NCBI RefSeq assembly: GCF_022524485.1
Contig: NZ_JAKXMK010000039.1
Coordinates: 46,692 to 110,691 of the forward strand
Source: Pseudonocardia alaniniphila
Lineage (GTDB): Bacteria > Actinomycetota > Actinomycetes > Mycobacteriales > Pseudonocardiaceae
Direction of reading: 5' to 3'
Length of the DNA: 64,000 nucleotides
The translations under genes were made by a program, and so were the position numbers. A model generated the notes under the pieces. That model had not been told where the DNA came from and did no database searches. It was given only the letters and a program-made list of their open reading frames with translations. Positions 27,890-36,316 of the stretch are shown one piece after another. Numbering within the stretch: the first letter of the stretch is position 1; the number at the start of each line of letters is the position of its first letter.

Positions 27890-27905
27890 GCCGTACATCA
27901 CATAG

Positions 27906-27954
27906 CCGACAGGACCGGGTGATTGTCACCATGACAGCCACCCGGTCCTGTCGG
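27906..27954 (+). terminator. Hairpin between pstS and pstC
   Basis: A perfect 16-bp stem (27906-27921 with 27939-27954, CCGACAGGACCGGGTG) has a 17-nt loop. It lies 17 bp after the pstS stop and 31 bp before pstC. It is likely a partial terminator or 3'-end stabiliser giving more PstS than channel proteins. Confidence 0.7.
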
Positions 27955-27985
27955 TGTTCCTTGCACCACCCGCAGAGGGGATGCC

Positions 27986-28939
27986 GTGACCACAACAACT
28001 GAGAAGGTCACTCCGAAGGCGCCGCCCAAGCCGGTGCTGCAGTTGGGTGACCGCATTTTCGCCGGCTCCGCGAAGGGGGCCGGAATCCTGATCCTTGTGG
28101 TGCTGGCCGGGGTCGCCGCATTCCTGATCCTGCAGGCCATGCCCGCGATCGTCGCGTCACCCGCCGACCTGCCGGGCGGGAAGACCCTCGTCGCTTACAT
28201 CGGCCCGCTGGTGTTCGGCACGATCCTCGCCGCGCTGATCGCGCTCGTACTGGCCACGCCGCTGGCCGTCGCGATCGCGCTGTTCATCACGCACTACGCA
28301 CCGCGCAGGCTCGCACAAGGCCTCGGTTACCTGATCGACCTGCTCGCCGCGGTGCCCAGCATCGTCTACGGCCTGTGGGGTGTGGCCGTACTCGCGCCCG
28401 CCACGATCGGTGTGTCCACCTGGCTCAACACCTACCTCGGGTGGATCCCCTTCTTCGCCGGCCCGGTGTCGGTCACGGGCCGCACGATGCTGGTGGTCGG
28501 CGTCACGCTCGCGGTGATGATCCTGCCGATCATCACCGCGGTGGCTCGCGAGGTCTTCCTGCAGACGCCCAAGCTGCACGAGGAGGCGGCGCTCGCGCTG
28601 GGCGCCACCCGCTGGGAGATGATCCGGATGGCTGTTCTGCCGTTCGGCCGGTCGGGGATCATCAGCGGCTCGATGCTCGGTCTCGGGCGTGCGCTCGGCG
28701 AGACGATGGCGGTGGCGATCATCCTGTCCGCCTCCGGCGCCGTCACGTTCAACCTGATCAGCTCGGACAACCCGTCGACGATCGCCGGCAACATCGCGCT
28801 GCAGTTCCCCGACTCCACGGGGCTGGCCGTCAACACGCTCATCGCGTCCGGCCTCGTGCTGTTCGTGATCACCCTGCTGGTCAACGCGCTCGCCCGCTAC
28901 ATCATCAACCGTCGTCGTGAGTTCTCGGGGGCCAACTGA
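27986..28939 (+). CDS. pstC: Phosphate ABC permease PstC
   Basis: A 317-residue inner-membrane permease with about six helices. Features include the N-terminal GDRIFAGSAKGAGILILVV and the EAA loop EEAALALGATRWEMIRMAVL with the following Gly. The start is GTG 27986 after GAGGGGA. Its stop shares a base with the pstA ATG (TGATG). Confidence 0.93.
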   Translation: MTTTTEKVTPKAPPKPVLQLGDRIFAGSAKGAGILILVVLAGVAAFLILQAMPAIVASPADLPGGKTLVAYIGPLVFGTILAALIALVLATPLAVAIALFITHYAPRRLAQGLGYLIDLLAAVPSIVYGLWGVAVLAPATIGVSTWLNTYLGWIPFFAGPVSVTGRTMLVVGVTLAVMILPIITAVAREVFLQTPKLHEEAALALGATRWEMIRMAVLPFGRSGIISGSMLGLGRALGETMAVAIILSASGAVTFNLISSDNPSTIAGNIALQFPDSTGLAVNTLIASGLVLFVITLLVNALARYIINRRREFSGAN

Positions 28940-30027
28940 TGTCGATCGACACCGAGCGCTCACAGGGCTCGCAGGCCACGAAGGCTCCTGCGCAGGCACC
29001 GTCACTGGTCAGCGCGGAGCTGCCCCGATGGATGCCGTGGGCGGTGCTGGGTGGGTCGTTGGTCGTCATCGGCGCCCTGCTCGCGGCCACCGGCGCGTTC
29101 AGCATCGGCGGCCTGCTCGTCGCGTCGGCTGTCGTGTACGCCATCGCCACCTACGTGATCTCCCGTGTCGTGGAGGGCAGGCGCAAGGCCACCGACCGCC
29201 TCGTCACGATCGTCGTGACGGTGGCGTTCCTCATCGCACTGACCCCGCTGGTCTCGGTCGTGATCACGGTGGTCGGCAACGGCCTGGCCCGCTTCGACGC
29301 CGAGTTCTTCAACTCGTCCATGCGCGGTGTGATCGGCGCAGGTGGCGGCGGCTACCACGCCATCGTCGGCACGCTGCTCATCACGGCGCTGGCCGCGGTC
29401 ATGTCGATTCCCGTCGGCCTGCTCACCGCCGTCTACCTCGTGGAGTACGGCAAGGGCAGGCTCGCACGGGCCATCACGTTCTTCGTCGACGTCATGACCG
29501 GCATCCCGTCGATCGTGGCAGGCCTGTTCGCGTTCGCGCTGTTCGCGCTCTTCTTCGGCCCCGGTATCCGGCTCGGCTTCGGTGGGTCGGTGGCCCTGAG
29601 CGTGCTCATGATCCCGGTGGTGGTGCGGGCCACCGAGGAGATGCTCAAGATCGTGCCGAACGAGCTCCGGGAGGCCGCGTACGCACTCGGCACCCCGAAG
29701 TGGCGCACGATCATGAAGGTGGTGATCCCCACCTCGATCGCCGGCATCGCGTCCGGTGTCACCCTCGCGATCGCCCGTGTCATCGGTGAGACGGCGCCGT
29801 TGCTGATCATCGCCGGCCTGACCACCGCCCTCAACTTCAACCCGTTCGAGGGCCGGATGGCCACGCTGCCGGTGTTCGCCTACACCTCGTACGCGGCACC
29901 CGGTGTCCCGCGCGAGCCGTACCTGGACCGGGCCTGGACCGCTGCCCTCGTCCTGATCATCATCGTGCTGGTGCTCAACCTCGTGGCGCGGCTGATTGCC
30001 CGGCTGTTCGCCCCCAAGACCCGATAA
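28939..30027 (+). CDS. pstA: Phosphate ABC permease PstA
   Basis: A 362-residue permease with two or three N-terminal helices before the transport domain. The EAA loop is EAAYALGTPKWRTIMKVVIP near residue 240. It is longer than the E. coli protein at the N-terminus, as in other actinobacteria. It pairs with PstC to form the channel and is coupled to it by base sharing. Confidence 0.93.
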   Translation: MSIDTERSQGSQATKAPAQAPSLVSAELPRWMPWAVLGGSLVVIGALLAATGAFSIGGLLVASAVVYAIATYVISRVVEGRRKATDRLVTIVVTVAFLIALTPLVSVVITVVGNGLARFDAEFFNSSMRGVIGAGGGGYHAIVGTLLITALAAVMSIPVGLLTAVYLVEYGKGRLARAITFFVDVMTGIPSIVAGLFAFALFALFFGPGIRLGFGGSVALSVLMIPVVVRATEEMLKIVPNELREAAYALGTPKWRTIMKVVIPTSIAGIASGVTLAIARVIGETAPLLIIAGLTTALNFNPFEGRMATLPVFAYTSYAAPGVPREPYLDRAWTAALVLIIIVLVLNLVARLIARLFAPKTR

Positions 30028-30038
30028 GAGGTACGACA

Positions 30039-30818
30039 GTGGGCAAAGCGATCGACGCCAAGAACCTGAACATCTACTACGGCTCCTTCCTCGCCGTCGA
30101 GGGCGTCTCGATGTCCATCCGTCCGCAGACGGTCACTGCGCTGATCGGCCCGTCGGGCTGCGGCAAGTCGACCTTCCTGCGGTCGATCAACCGGATGCAC
30201 GAGGTCATCCCGGGCGCCCGTGTCGAGGGCAGCCTGGAACTCGACGGCAAGGACCTCTACGGCCCCGGGATCGACCCGGTGGGCGTGCGCCGGCAGATCG
30301 GGATGGTCTTCCAGCGGCCCAACCCGTTCCCCACGATGTCGATCTACGACAACGTCATCGCGGGCCAGCGCCTGAACAGCAAGAAGATGAAGAAGGAAGC
30401 CACCGACGCGCTCGTCGAGCAGTCGCTGCGCGGCGCGAACCTGTGGAACGAGGTCAAGGACCGCCTCGACAAGCCGGGTTCGGGCCTGTCGGGTGGTCAG
30501 CAGCAGCGCCTGTGCATCGCGCGCGCCATCGCGGTGCAGCCGGACGTTCTGCTCATGGACGAGCCGTGCTCGGCGCTCGACCCGATCTCGACGCTCGCGA
30601 TCGAGGATCTGATCAACGAGCTGAAGACCGAGTACACGATCGTCATCGTCACGCACAACATGCAGCAGGCCGCCCGGGTCAGCGACTTCACCGGGTTCTT
30701 CAACATCGAGGGCACCGGCAAGCCGGGGCACCTGGTGGAGATGGACGAGACGAAGACGATCTTCTCGCAGCCCAGGCAGAAGGCCACGGAGGACTACGTC
30801 TCGGGTCGCTTCGGCTGA
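30039..30818 (+). CDS. pstB: Phosphate ABC ATPase PstB
   Basis: A 259-residue ABC ATPase. Walker A is GPSGCGKSTFL near residue 37, the signature SGGQQQRLCIARAIAV and Walker B VLLMDEPCSALDP. The His switch is VTHNMQQAARVSDF. GTG 30039 is preceded by AAGAGG. It ends next to a bidirectional hairpin facing phoU. Confidence 0.95.
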   Translation: MGKAIDAKNLNIYYGSFLAVEGVSMSIRPQTVTALIGPSGCGKSTFLRSINRMHEVIPGARVEGSLELDGKDLYGPGIDPVGVRRQIGMVFQRPNPFPTMSIYDNVIAGQRLNSKKMKKEATDALVEQSLRGANLWNEVKDRLDKPGSGLSGGQQQRLCIARAIAVQPDVLLMDEPCSALDPISTLAIEDLINELKTEYTIVIVTHNMQQAARVSDFTGFFNIEGTGKPGHLVEMDETKTIFSQPRQKATEDYVSGRFG

Positions 30819-30828
30819 TTCCGGCCCG

Positions 30829-30867
30829 GGAACCGGACGCGCTCAGATCGGGATCGCGTCCGGTTCC
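30829..30867. terminator. Bidirectional hairpin between pstB and phoU
   Basis: A perfect 13-bp stem (30829-30841 with 30855-30867, GGAACCGGACGCG) has a 13-nt loop. One arm lies in the last PhoU codons. It separates convergent transcripts. Confidence 0.75.
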
Positions 30868-31502
30868 TCGCCGGTCACGGCATAGACGGTGTGGTTGGCC
30901 ACCACCACAGCGTGGTCGGCGAAGCGTTCGTAGTAGCGCGCGAGCAGCGTGATGTCGACGGCTGCGGGCACACCGTGCGGCCAGGACGGATCCATGAGCA
31001 CCGTGAACATGTGCCGGTGCAGCTTGTCCATCGCGTCGTCGTCGGCGTCGAGCTCCACAGCCAGGATCACGTTGCGCGACCGAGCCACCTGTGCCGCCTT
31101 GAGAGCGAGCTGCACCGCGAGCGCACCCATCTGCGTGAAGTCCTCGCGGACCTCGGGCGGCAGTACGGGGCGTGGGTGGCGCATGCTGACCACCTGGGCG
31201 ACGTGCAGCGCGAGGTCACCCATCCGCTCGACGTCACCGGCTGCGCGGATCGCCGACACCACGGCGCGCAGGTCGCCGGCGACCGGCGAGTGGAACAGCA
31301 GCGCGTCCGTGGCGACATCCTCGATCTGGGCCCGCATCGCGTCGATCCGGGCGTCGCCCGCAATCACCTGTTCAGCGAGGCGCACGCGACCGTCGAGCAT
31401 CGCCGTGGTGGCCCGGTTCAACGCTCCGGCTGCAGCTGTGCACATCTCTCCGAGCAGGTCAGCGAGCTCATGCAGCTGCTGAGGGAGCGGCACGGGCGGC
31501 AT
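30843..31502 (-). CDS. phoU: PhoU phosphate signalling protein, copy 1
   Basis: A 219-residue all-helical protein with two PhoU repeats (E.MC.A..G.LNRAT pattern and DLRAVVSAIRAAGDVERMGD). PhoU proteins damp the Pst/PhoPR response when phosphate is plentiful. It lacks a signal peptide and is cytoplasmic. A second copy follows 60 bp upstream on the same strand; the pair recalls the mycobacterial PhoY1/PhoY2 (which lie apart there). Confidence 0.9.
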   Translation of the reverse strand: MPPVPLPQQLHELADLLGEMCTAAAGALNRATTAMLDGRVRLAEQVIAGDARIDAMRAQIEDVATDALLFHSPVAGDLRAVVSAIRAAGDVERMGDLALHVAQVVSMRHPRPVLPPEVREDFTQMGALAVQLALKAAQVARSRNVILAVELDADDDAMDKLHRHMFTVLMDPSWPHGVPAAVDITLLARYYERFADHAVVVANHTVYAVTGEEPDAIPI

Positions 31503-31561
31503 GAGCGAAGGGTAGGGCCTATCGGGCGGATCGGACGTGAACGAGTGATGAAGGGCGCCTG

Positions 31562-32218
31562 TCAGACCGCGAGGGGGCCGGGCATCCGGCCCGTGACCAC
31601 GTACACGATCCGGCGTGCGACGGCCACTGCGTGGTCGGCGTACCGCTCGTAGAAGCGGGCCAGGAGCGTGATGTCGACGGCCGGACCGACGCCGTGGCTC
31701 CAGTGGCGGTCCATGAGCACCGTGAAGATGTGGCGGTGCAGGTCGTCCATCGCGTCGTCGTCGGTCTCGAGTTCCGCGGCGGCGCCCAGATCACGGGTGC
31801 GGATCACGTCGCCTGCCTTCAGTGCCAGCGCAACCCCGACGCGCCCCATCTCCGCGAAGTACGGTGCGACCTCTGCCGGAAGCACCGGGAGCGGATGGCG
31901 GCGGCGTGCGGCCTGGGCCACGTGCAGCGCTAGGTCGCCCATGCGTTCGATGTCGCCCGCTCCGTGGATGGCCGAGACCACGATCCGCAGATCGGTGGCC
32001 ACGGGCGCTTGTAGAGCGAGCAGCGCGAACGCCCTCTCCTCAGCGGCTGCCCGCATCTCGTCGACCCGGATGTCGTCGGAGATGACCTCCTCGGCGAGCT
32101 GGAGATCGCACTCGAGCAGGGAACGGGTGGCCTTGCTCATCGCGTCCGCCACCTGGTTGCACATGTCGGCCAGAGCGTCAGCCAACTCGTCCAGCTGCTC
32201 CTGGTAAGCGTCACGCAT
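31562..32218 (-). CDS. phoU: PhoU phosphate signalling protein, copy 2
   Basis: A 218-residue paralogue sharing DLRIVVSAIHGAGDIERMGD and the closing ITLLARFYERYADHA with copy 1. I start at MRDAYQEQLDELADALADM (ATG 32216-32218); the 28 residues before it do not fit the family. The tandem arrangement (transcribed copy 2 then copy 1) suggests a local duplication. Different N-termini may mean different partners. Confidence 0.88.
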   Translation of the reverse strand: MRDAYQEQLDELADALADMCNQVADAMSKATRSLLECDLQLAEEVISDDIRVDEMRAAAEERAFALLALQAPVATDLRIVVSAIHGAGDIERMGDLALHVAQAARRRHPLPVLPAEVAPYFAEMGRVGVALALKAGDVIRTRDLGAAAELETDDDAMDDLHRHIFTVLMDRHWSHGVGPAVDITLLARFYERYADHAVAVARRIVYVVTGRMPGPLAV

Positions 32219-32292
32219 ATAGGCAGGGTAGAGCTGAGTCGGACATTCGGCGCGGTGGGCAGATGAATCAATGGTGAACACAGCTCGCACTG

Positions 32293-35292
32293 TCACGAAC
32301 AAGTTGCGGTTTCTGCGGTGACGGGCGGGCCGTCTGCCTGCAGAGCAATGGGTTCGGCCGGAGCGCGGACCACGTCGTCGAACGATCGGCCCAGCACGAG
32401 TTGCAACACGCCGGTGGTGCCCGGGTCGGGCACCGGCGTCGCCGATGGGACGGTGCTCGCGAGCAACGCGGCTGCGGCGGCCTGGTCGGGGGAGAACCGG
32501 ATGACTGTCTGCGGCGTCGGCTGATCGGCGTTGCCGACCTCACCCACCCCGAAGCCGAGCGACCCCAACGTCTCGCCGACCTTGCCCGCGAGCCCGGCCT
32601 TGTCCGACGCGTTCAGCACGTCGACCTCGAGGTCGCCCGGCGCCGGCCCGCCGGGGACTCCGTGTGGGTCACCTTCCTGCTCGGGCAGGGGTGAGTCCTC
32701 ACGGACGGCGGTGAACAGCTTCGCGGCATCGGTGTCGCGGAGCACGGGACGGTCCGGGTTGTTCGGGTCGGTGGTCGTGGGCACGGCCGCGAACGCGACC
32801 CCCTCGGCGTCCAGCTTCTGCAGGGACGCCGACAGCGCCAGCACCTCATCGAGCCCGGCGCCGTCGGTGACGACGGCGTTGCCGAGTGCGGGGCGCAGGG
32901 CGGAGAGCCGCGAGATGTCGAGCAGGCCCGTTCCGGAGACGGCCTTCTCCAGCACGGAGGCGAGCAACTGCTGCTGGCGCTCGATCCGTCCGTAGTCCGA
33001 CGGGGGGTCACCCTGCACATCGGCGGCACGCGCGAAGTCGGCGGCGCGCACACCCGAGAGCGTCGTGGAGCCCGTGTTCGGCACGACCGGACCGAGCGTG
33101 CCGTCGACCACCGGCCTCGTGACGCAGACGTTCGCCCCGCCCACTGCGTCGGCCATCGTGCCGAGGGCGGCCAGGTCGACGCCGACGTACTTCGTGATCG
33201 CAAGGCCGGTCAACTGCTGCACGACCCGGGTGACGCAGCGGGGCCCACCGACGTCCAGAGCCGAGAGCAGCTGCGTTCTGGCTTCGGCACGCACGGTCTC
33301 GTCGAGGTAGGACGCCGACCCGCCGTCCCATCGCTCGCACGGCGGGCGGTTGATCTCCAGGTCGTTCGGCACCGACAACACGACCATGGGGCCGCCGCCG
33401 GCAGGGATGTGGGCGACCGTGACGGTGTCGGCGCCTGCCGGGGCTGCTTCGGGCGCCCCGGGAGCGGCAGGGGCCGCGGTGTCGCCGTCCGACGCGACGA
33501 TCAGCACGTTCTCGTCACCCTGCTGAGAAGCGGCGTCGACAACCGAGCTCGACTCGGGATCGAGGGCAGCGGCGTTGCGGATCGAGGTCTCGAGCCAGCC
33601 CTTCGCGCCCCAGCCCGCGGTGGTTGCCGCGAACACGAGCAGGGCAGCCGCTGCACCGAGCACCCTGCCCGCCGTGATGCGCACACGGCGCCTCGGCGCG
33701 GTCGTCTCGGCGGCCGCGGAGCCCTCGCGGGCCGGGAGGTTGAGACCGGCGTGGGCGGCGGTGAGTCGCGTCAGCGTCTCGTCGATGTGTGTCGCACGGT
33801 TCGCGGCGGCGGACTCCCGCTCCGAGCGCCGCGTCAGCTCGGCCTGCTCGCTGCGGTCGGGTGCCTGACTCGAGCCGGAGGCGCGGACGCGAGTGGTCGC
33901 CTCCGCCGGTGGTTGAGCCTGGCTGCGGCCGGAGTCGGAGACGGACGCGTCGCCGGTGGGCTTGGCGGCGCGGACGCGAGTGGTGGCCTCGGGCGCCGGG
34001 GGCTGCGGGACGCGAGGCACCGGATGGGAGATGGGCCCGGCAGGGTCAGCGGCGGGGCGCGGCGGGGTGGCGCGGACGCGGGTGGTGGCCTCGGGCGCGG
34101 CTGCCGGAGGTGGGGGGCGGTGTGGCCCGGGGTTGGAGACGGGGGCGCCCGCATCGGCGGTCGGACGGGTGGCGCGGACGCGGGTGGTGGCCTCGGGAGC
34201 GGCTGCCGGGGGCTGTGGGACGCGAGGCACCGGGTGGGAGATGGGCCCGGCAGGGTCAGCGGGCGGACGGGTGGCGCGGACGCGCGTGGTCGCTTCGGGC
34301 GGGGCCGCCGGGGGCTGGGCGTGGCGACGTCCGGAGGGGGCGACCGGGGCGTCCGGTTCAGGGACGGAGCGCGAGCCCGTGGCGGGTGCGCGAGTGGCCT
34401 CCGGTGGGGCTGCTGGGGGCCGGGCGCGGCGGCGTCCGGATTCGGGGATGGGCGTGTCGGCACCGGAGCGTGGGGCGGCCGCCCGGACGCGGGTGGTGGC
34501 CTCGGGGGTAGCAGCCGGGGGCTGGGCACGCCTGCCGCCGGAGTCGGCGATGGGGCCGGGTGTGTCGGGGGCTGCCCGCCTGCGGGTGCTCGCGTCGGGT
34601 GCGGGGGGTTGGGCGTAGCGGCGGCCGGAGTCGGAGACGGGGCCGGCTGCGTCGAAGGCGCTCTGGACGCCTGGCCGATCGGGCGCGCTCCGGCGGCGCC
34701 TCGGGGCGTCGCCTGCCGGGGCGTCGGGACGCACCGGCTCGCGAGCGGCTCGTGGCGGTGCCGGGGCAGGCGGTGCCGGGGGCGGCGGCATGCTCCGACC
34801 CGCGTCGATGGCTGAGTGGCGTCCTGAGTCGGACGTGCGGCCACCGTGCCGTGGCGCCGCTTGCTCGGGGTCCAGCGCGCGGCGGCCGGAGTCGGGTCGA
34901 GTGGCCGGGGGCGAGGCGTATCCGGCGCCGCCGGCCTCGGCCGCCTTCCTGCGAGCCGCTCGGCCTCCCGATGAACGGGAACCGCTGGTGGGCGGAGGAG
35001 CGGGTTGGGCTGCAGCCGCCTCGCGTTCCTCCTCGGCGCGCCTGCGGGCGGCTCGGCTCCCTGGCGCGACCGGGGCAGCCGGGGGAGCGTCCTCCTCGGG
35101 AGCGGAGCCGAGCAGTCCGTATCGCGAAAGGACGTCGTCGGGCGTCTCCGGCTCCGGGGCTCGGCGACGTCCTCCCGACGGGGTCTCGGGGGCGCGCCTG
35201 CGGCCGCCGGATGTGGGGGAGCGCCGAGCACGGTCCGGACCGTCCTCCACGCCACCTCCCGCCACGAACAAAGGGCGGGCACGGGTGGTCAC
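32293..35292 (-). CDS. Giant LCP (LytR-CpsA-Psr) protein with LytR_C domain and repeat-rich N-terminus
   Basis: A 999-residue protein. Residues 1-530 are disordered and rich in Pro, Ala, Arg and Ser. They contain about seven copies of a PPAAxPEATTRVRA unit between roughly 245 and 490. One membrane helix spans about 539-562. An LCP domain (about 595-800) and a LytR_C domain (from about 887, DLEVDVLNASDKAG) follow outside. LCP enzymes attach arabinogalactan or teichoic-type polymers to peptidoglycan. Typical SDTMMLVHI and SIPRD motifs appear changed to ADTVTVAHI and SVPNDL (Asn643 where Arg is usual). GTG 35290-35292 is the start. It may be a degenerate or differently acting LCP. Confidence 0.82.
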   Translation of the reverse strand: MTTRARPLFVAGGGVEDGPDRARRSPTSGGRRRAPETPSGGRRRAPEPETPDDVLSRYGLLGSAPEEDAPPAAPVAPGSRAARRRAEEEREAAAAQPAPPPTSGSRSSGGRAARRKAAEAGGAGYASPPATRPDSGRRALDPEQAAPRHGGRTSDSGRHSAIDAGRSMPPPPAPPAPAPPRAAREPVRPDAPAGDAPRRRRSAPDRPGVQSAFDAAGPVSDSGRRYAQPPAPDASTRRRAAPDTPGPIADSGGRRAQPPAATPEATTRVRAAAPRSGADTPIPESGRRRARPPAAPPEATRAPATGSRSVPEPDAPVAPSGRRHAQPPAAPPEATTRVRATRPPADPAGPISHPVPRVPQPPAAAPEATTRVRATRPTADAGAPVSNPGPHRPPPPAAAPEATTRVRATPPRPAADPAGPISHPVPRVPQPPAPEATTRVRAAKPTGDASVSDSGRSQAQPPAEATTRVRASGSSQAPDRSEQAELTRRSERESAAANRATHIDETLTRLTAAHAGLNLPAREGSAAAETTAPRRRVRITAGRVLGAAAALLVFAATTAGWGAKGWLETSIRNAAALDPESSSVVDAASQQGDENVLIVASDGDTAAPAAPGAPEAAPAGADTVTVAHIPAGGGPMVVLSVPNDLEINRPPCERWDGGSASYLDETVRAEARTQLLSALDVGGPRCVTRVVQQLTGLAITKYVGVDLAALGTMADAVGGANVCVTRPVVDGTLGPVVPNTGSTTLSGVRAADFARAADVQGDPPSDYGRIERQQQLLASVLEKAVSGTGLLDISRLSALRPALGNAVVTDGAGLDEVLALSASLQKLDAEGVAFAAVPTTTDPNNPDRPVLRDTDAAKLFTAVREDSPLPEQEGDPHGVPGGPAPGDLEVDVLNASDKAGLAGKVGETLGSLGFGVGEVGNADQPTPQTVIRFSPDQAAAAALLASTVPSATPVPDPGTTGVLQLVLGRSFDDVVRAPAEPIALQADGPPVTAETATCS

Positions 35293-35379
35293 CCGGTCCC
35301 GCCCCCCTTGATGTCAGCGGAGCGAGCTTACGTAGAAGGACCGGTTCGATCACAAGCGGGTGTCGGCGAGCGTGCCCCT

Positions 35380-36186
35380 CTAGCGCAGTGAGCGGCGTCC
35401 GGCCGCCTGACCTGCGAGACACACGGTTCCGTTCCTTTCGTCCCGATATGCGACGGCGTTGCGGCCGGCGTGCTTGGCGCCGTACAGCAGAGCGTCCGCC
35501 ATGCCGACGAGCCGCTCGAACCCGCTGACCGGACCCGAGGTGTGGGCGACGCCGATACTGACCGTCACGCGGAGATCCCGGTGCAGCTCGTGCCAGGGGT
35601 GGCGGTCGATGCGGTGGCGTGCGGCCTCGCAGATCCGCACGACGTCCACCAGGTCGCGACCGGGGAACACGAGAGCGAACTCCTCGCCGCCGTAGCGAGC
35701 GCAGAACGCGCCATCGGGCAGGCCCGCGTCGAGCTCCGTGACGAGCCGCTGGAGCACGCGATCACCGAACGGGTGGCCGTACGTGTCGTTGACCTGCTTG
35801 AAGTGGTCGACGTCCACGAGAGCGACGCAGATGCCGGCCGTCCTGGTCTGGTCCTCGAGCAGCGCGACGAGGCGTTCGTCGAGGTAGCGGCGGTTGTAGC
35901 TGGCGGTGAGGGCATCCCGGCGGCTCTGCTCGCGGGCCTCGGCGTGCTCACGGCGGAGCCGGTCGAGCTCGTCGGGGAGGCGCTGGCCGTGCATGAGTCG
36001 GATGGCGGTGCGCAGGTGCTCGTAGGCCTGCTCCCAGCGTCCGGCGTCGGCGAGTTCTTCCGCGATCGCGGTGTGCCGGGCCGCTGTGGAGGCCGTGGTG
36101 GTGACGGGCTCCGCCCGAGCCGGCGCCTCCTGGGGCGGCACCTCGCCACGCGTCCCCGAGTGCGCAGCTGTACGTACCGTTACCAC
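35380..36186 (-). CDS. GGDEF diguanylate cyclase
   Basis: A 268-residue soluble protein. An N-terminal helical (TPR-like) segment, about residues 35-85 (EELADAGRWEQAYEHLRTAI), precedes a GGDEF domain. The active site is ARYGGEEFALVFPG, with DVDHFKQVNDTYGHPFGDRV before it. It should make cyclic di-GMP. The inhibitory RxxD site five residues before the loop is not present (GLPD). The start is GTG 36184-36186. Confidence 0.87.
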   Translation of the reverse strand: MVTVRTAAHSGTRGEVPPQEAPARAEPVTTTASTAARHTAIAEELADAGRWEQAYEHLRTAIRLMHGQRLPDELDRLRREHAEAREQSRRDALTASYNRRYLDERLVALLEDQTRTAGICVALVDVDHFKQVNDTYGHPFGDRVLQRLVTELDAGLPDGAFCARYGGEEFALVFPGRDLVDVVRICEAARHRIDRHPWHELHRDLRVTVSIGVAHTSGPVSGFERLVGMADALLYGAKHAGRNAVAYRDERNGTVCLAGQAAGRRSLR

Positions 36187-36316
36187 CGCTCACCTCCTGT
36201 TGCTGGTGGTGTCGACGGGACGCCTGGTGCTCTTGAGGTGGCCGCACCCGTTCGCGGGGTGATCCACCCGACCGGGCCGTTAGCTGTCCGTGATCATGTC
36301 ACTACCCGTCGGCACG

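Noticed and set aside
33409..34815. Glycine/arginine-rich 468-codon frame
   Set aside because: It is the complement of the repeated N-terminal half of the LCP protein; its repeats follow from those.
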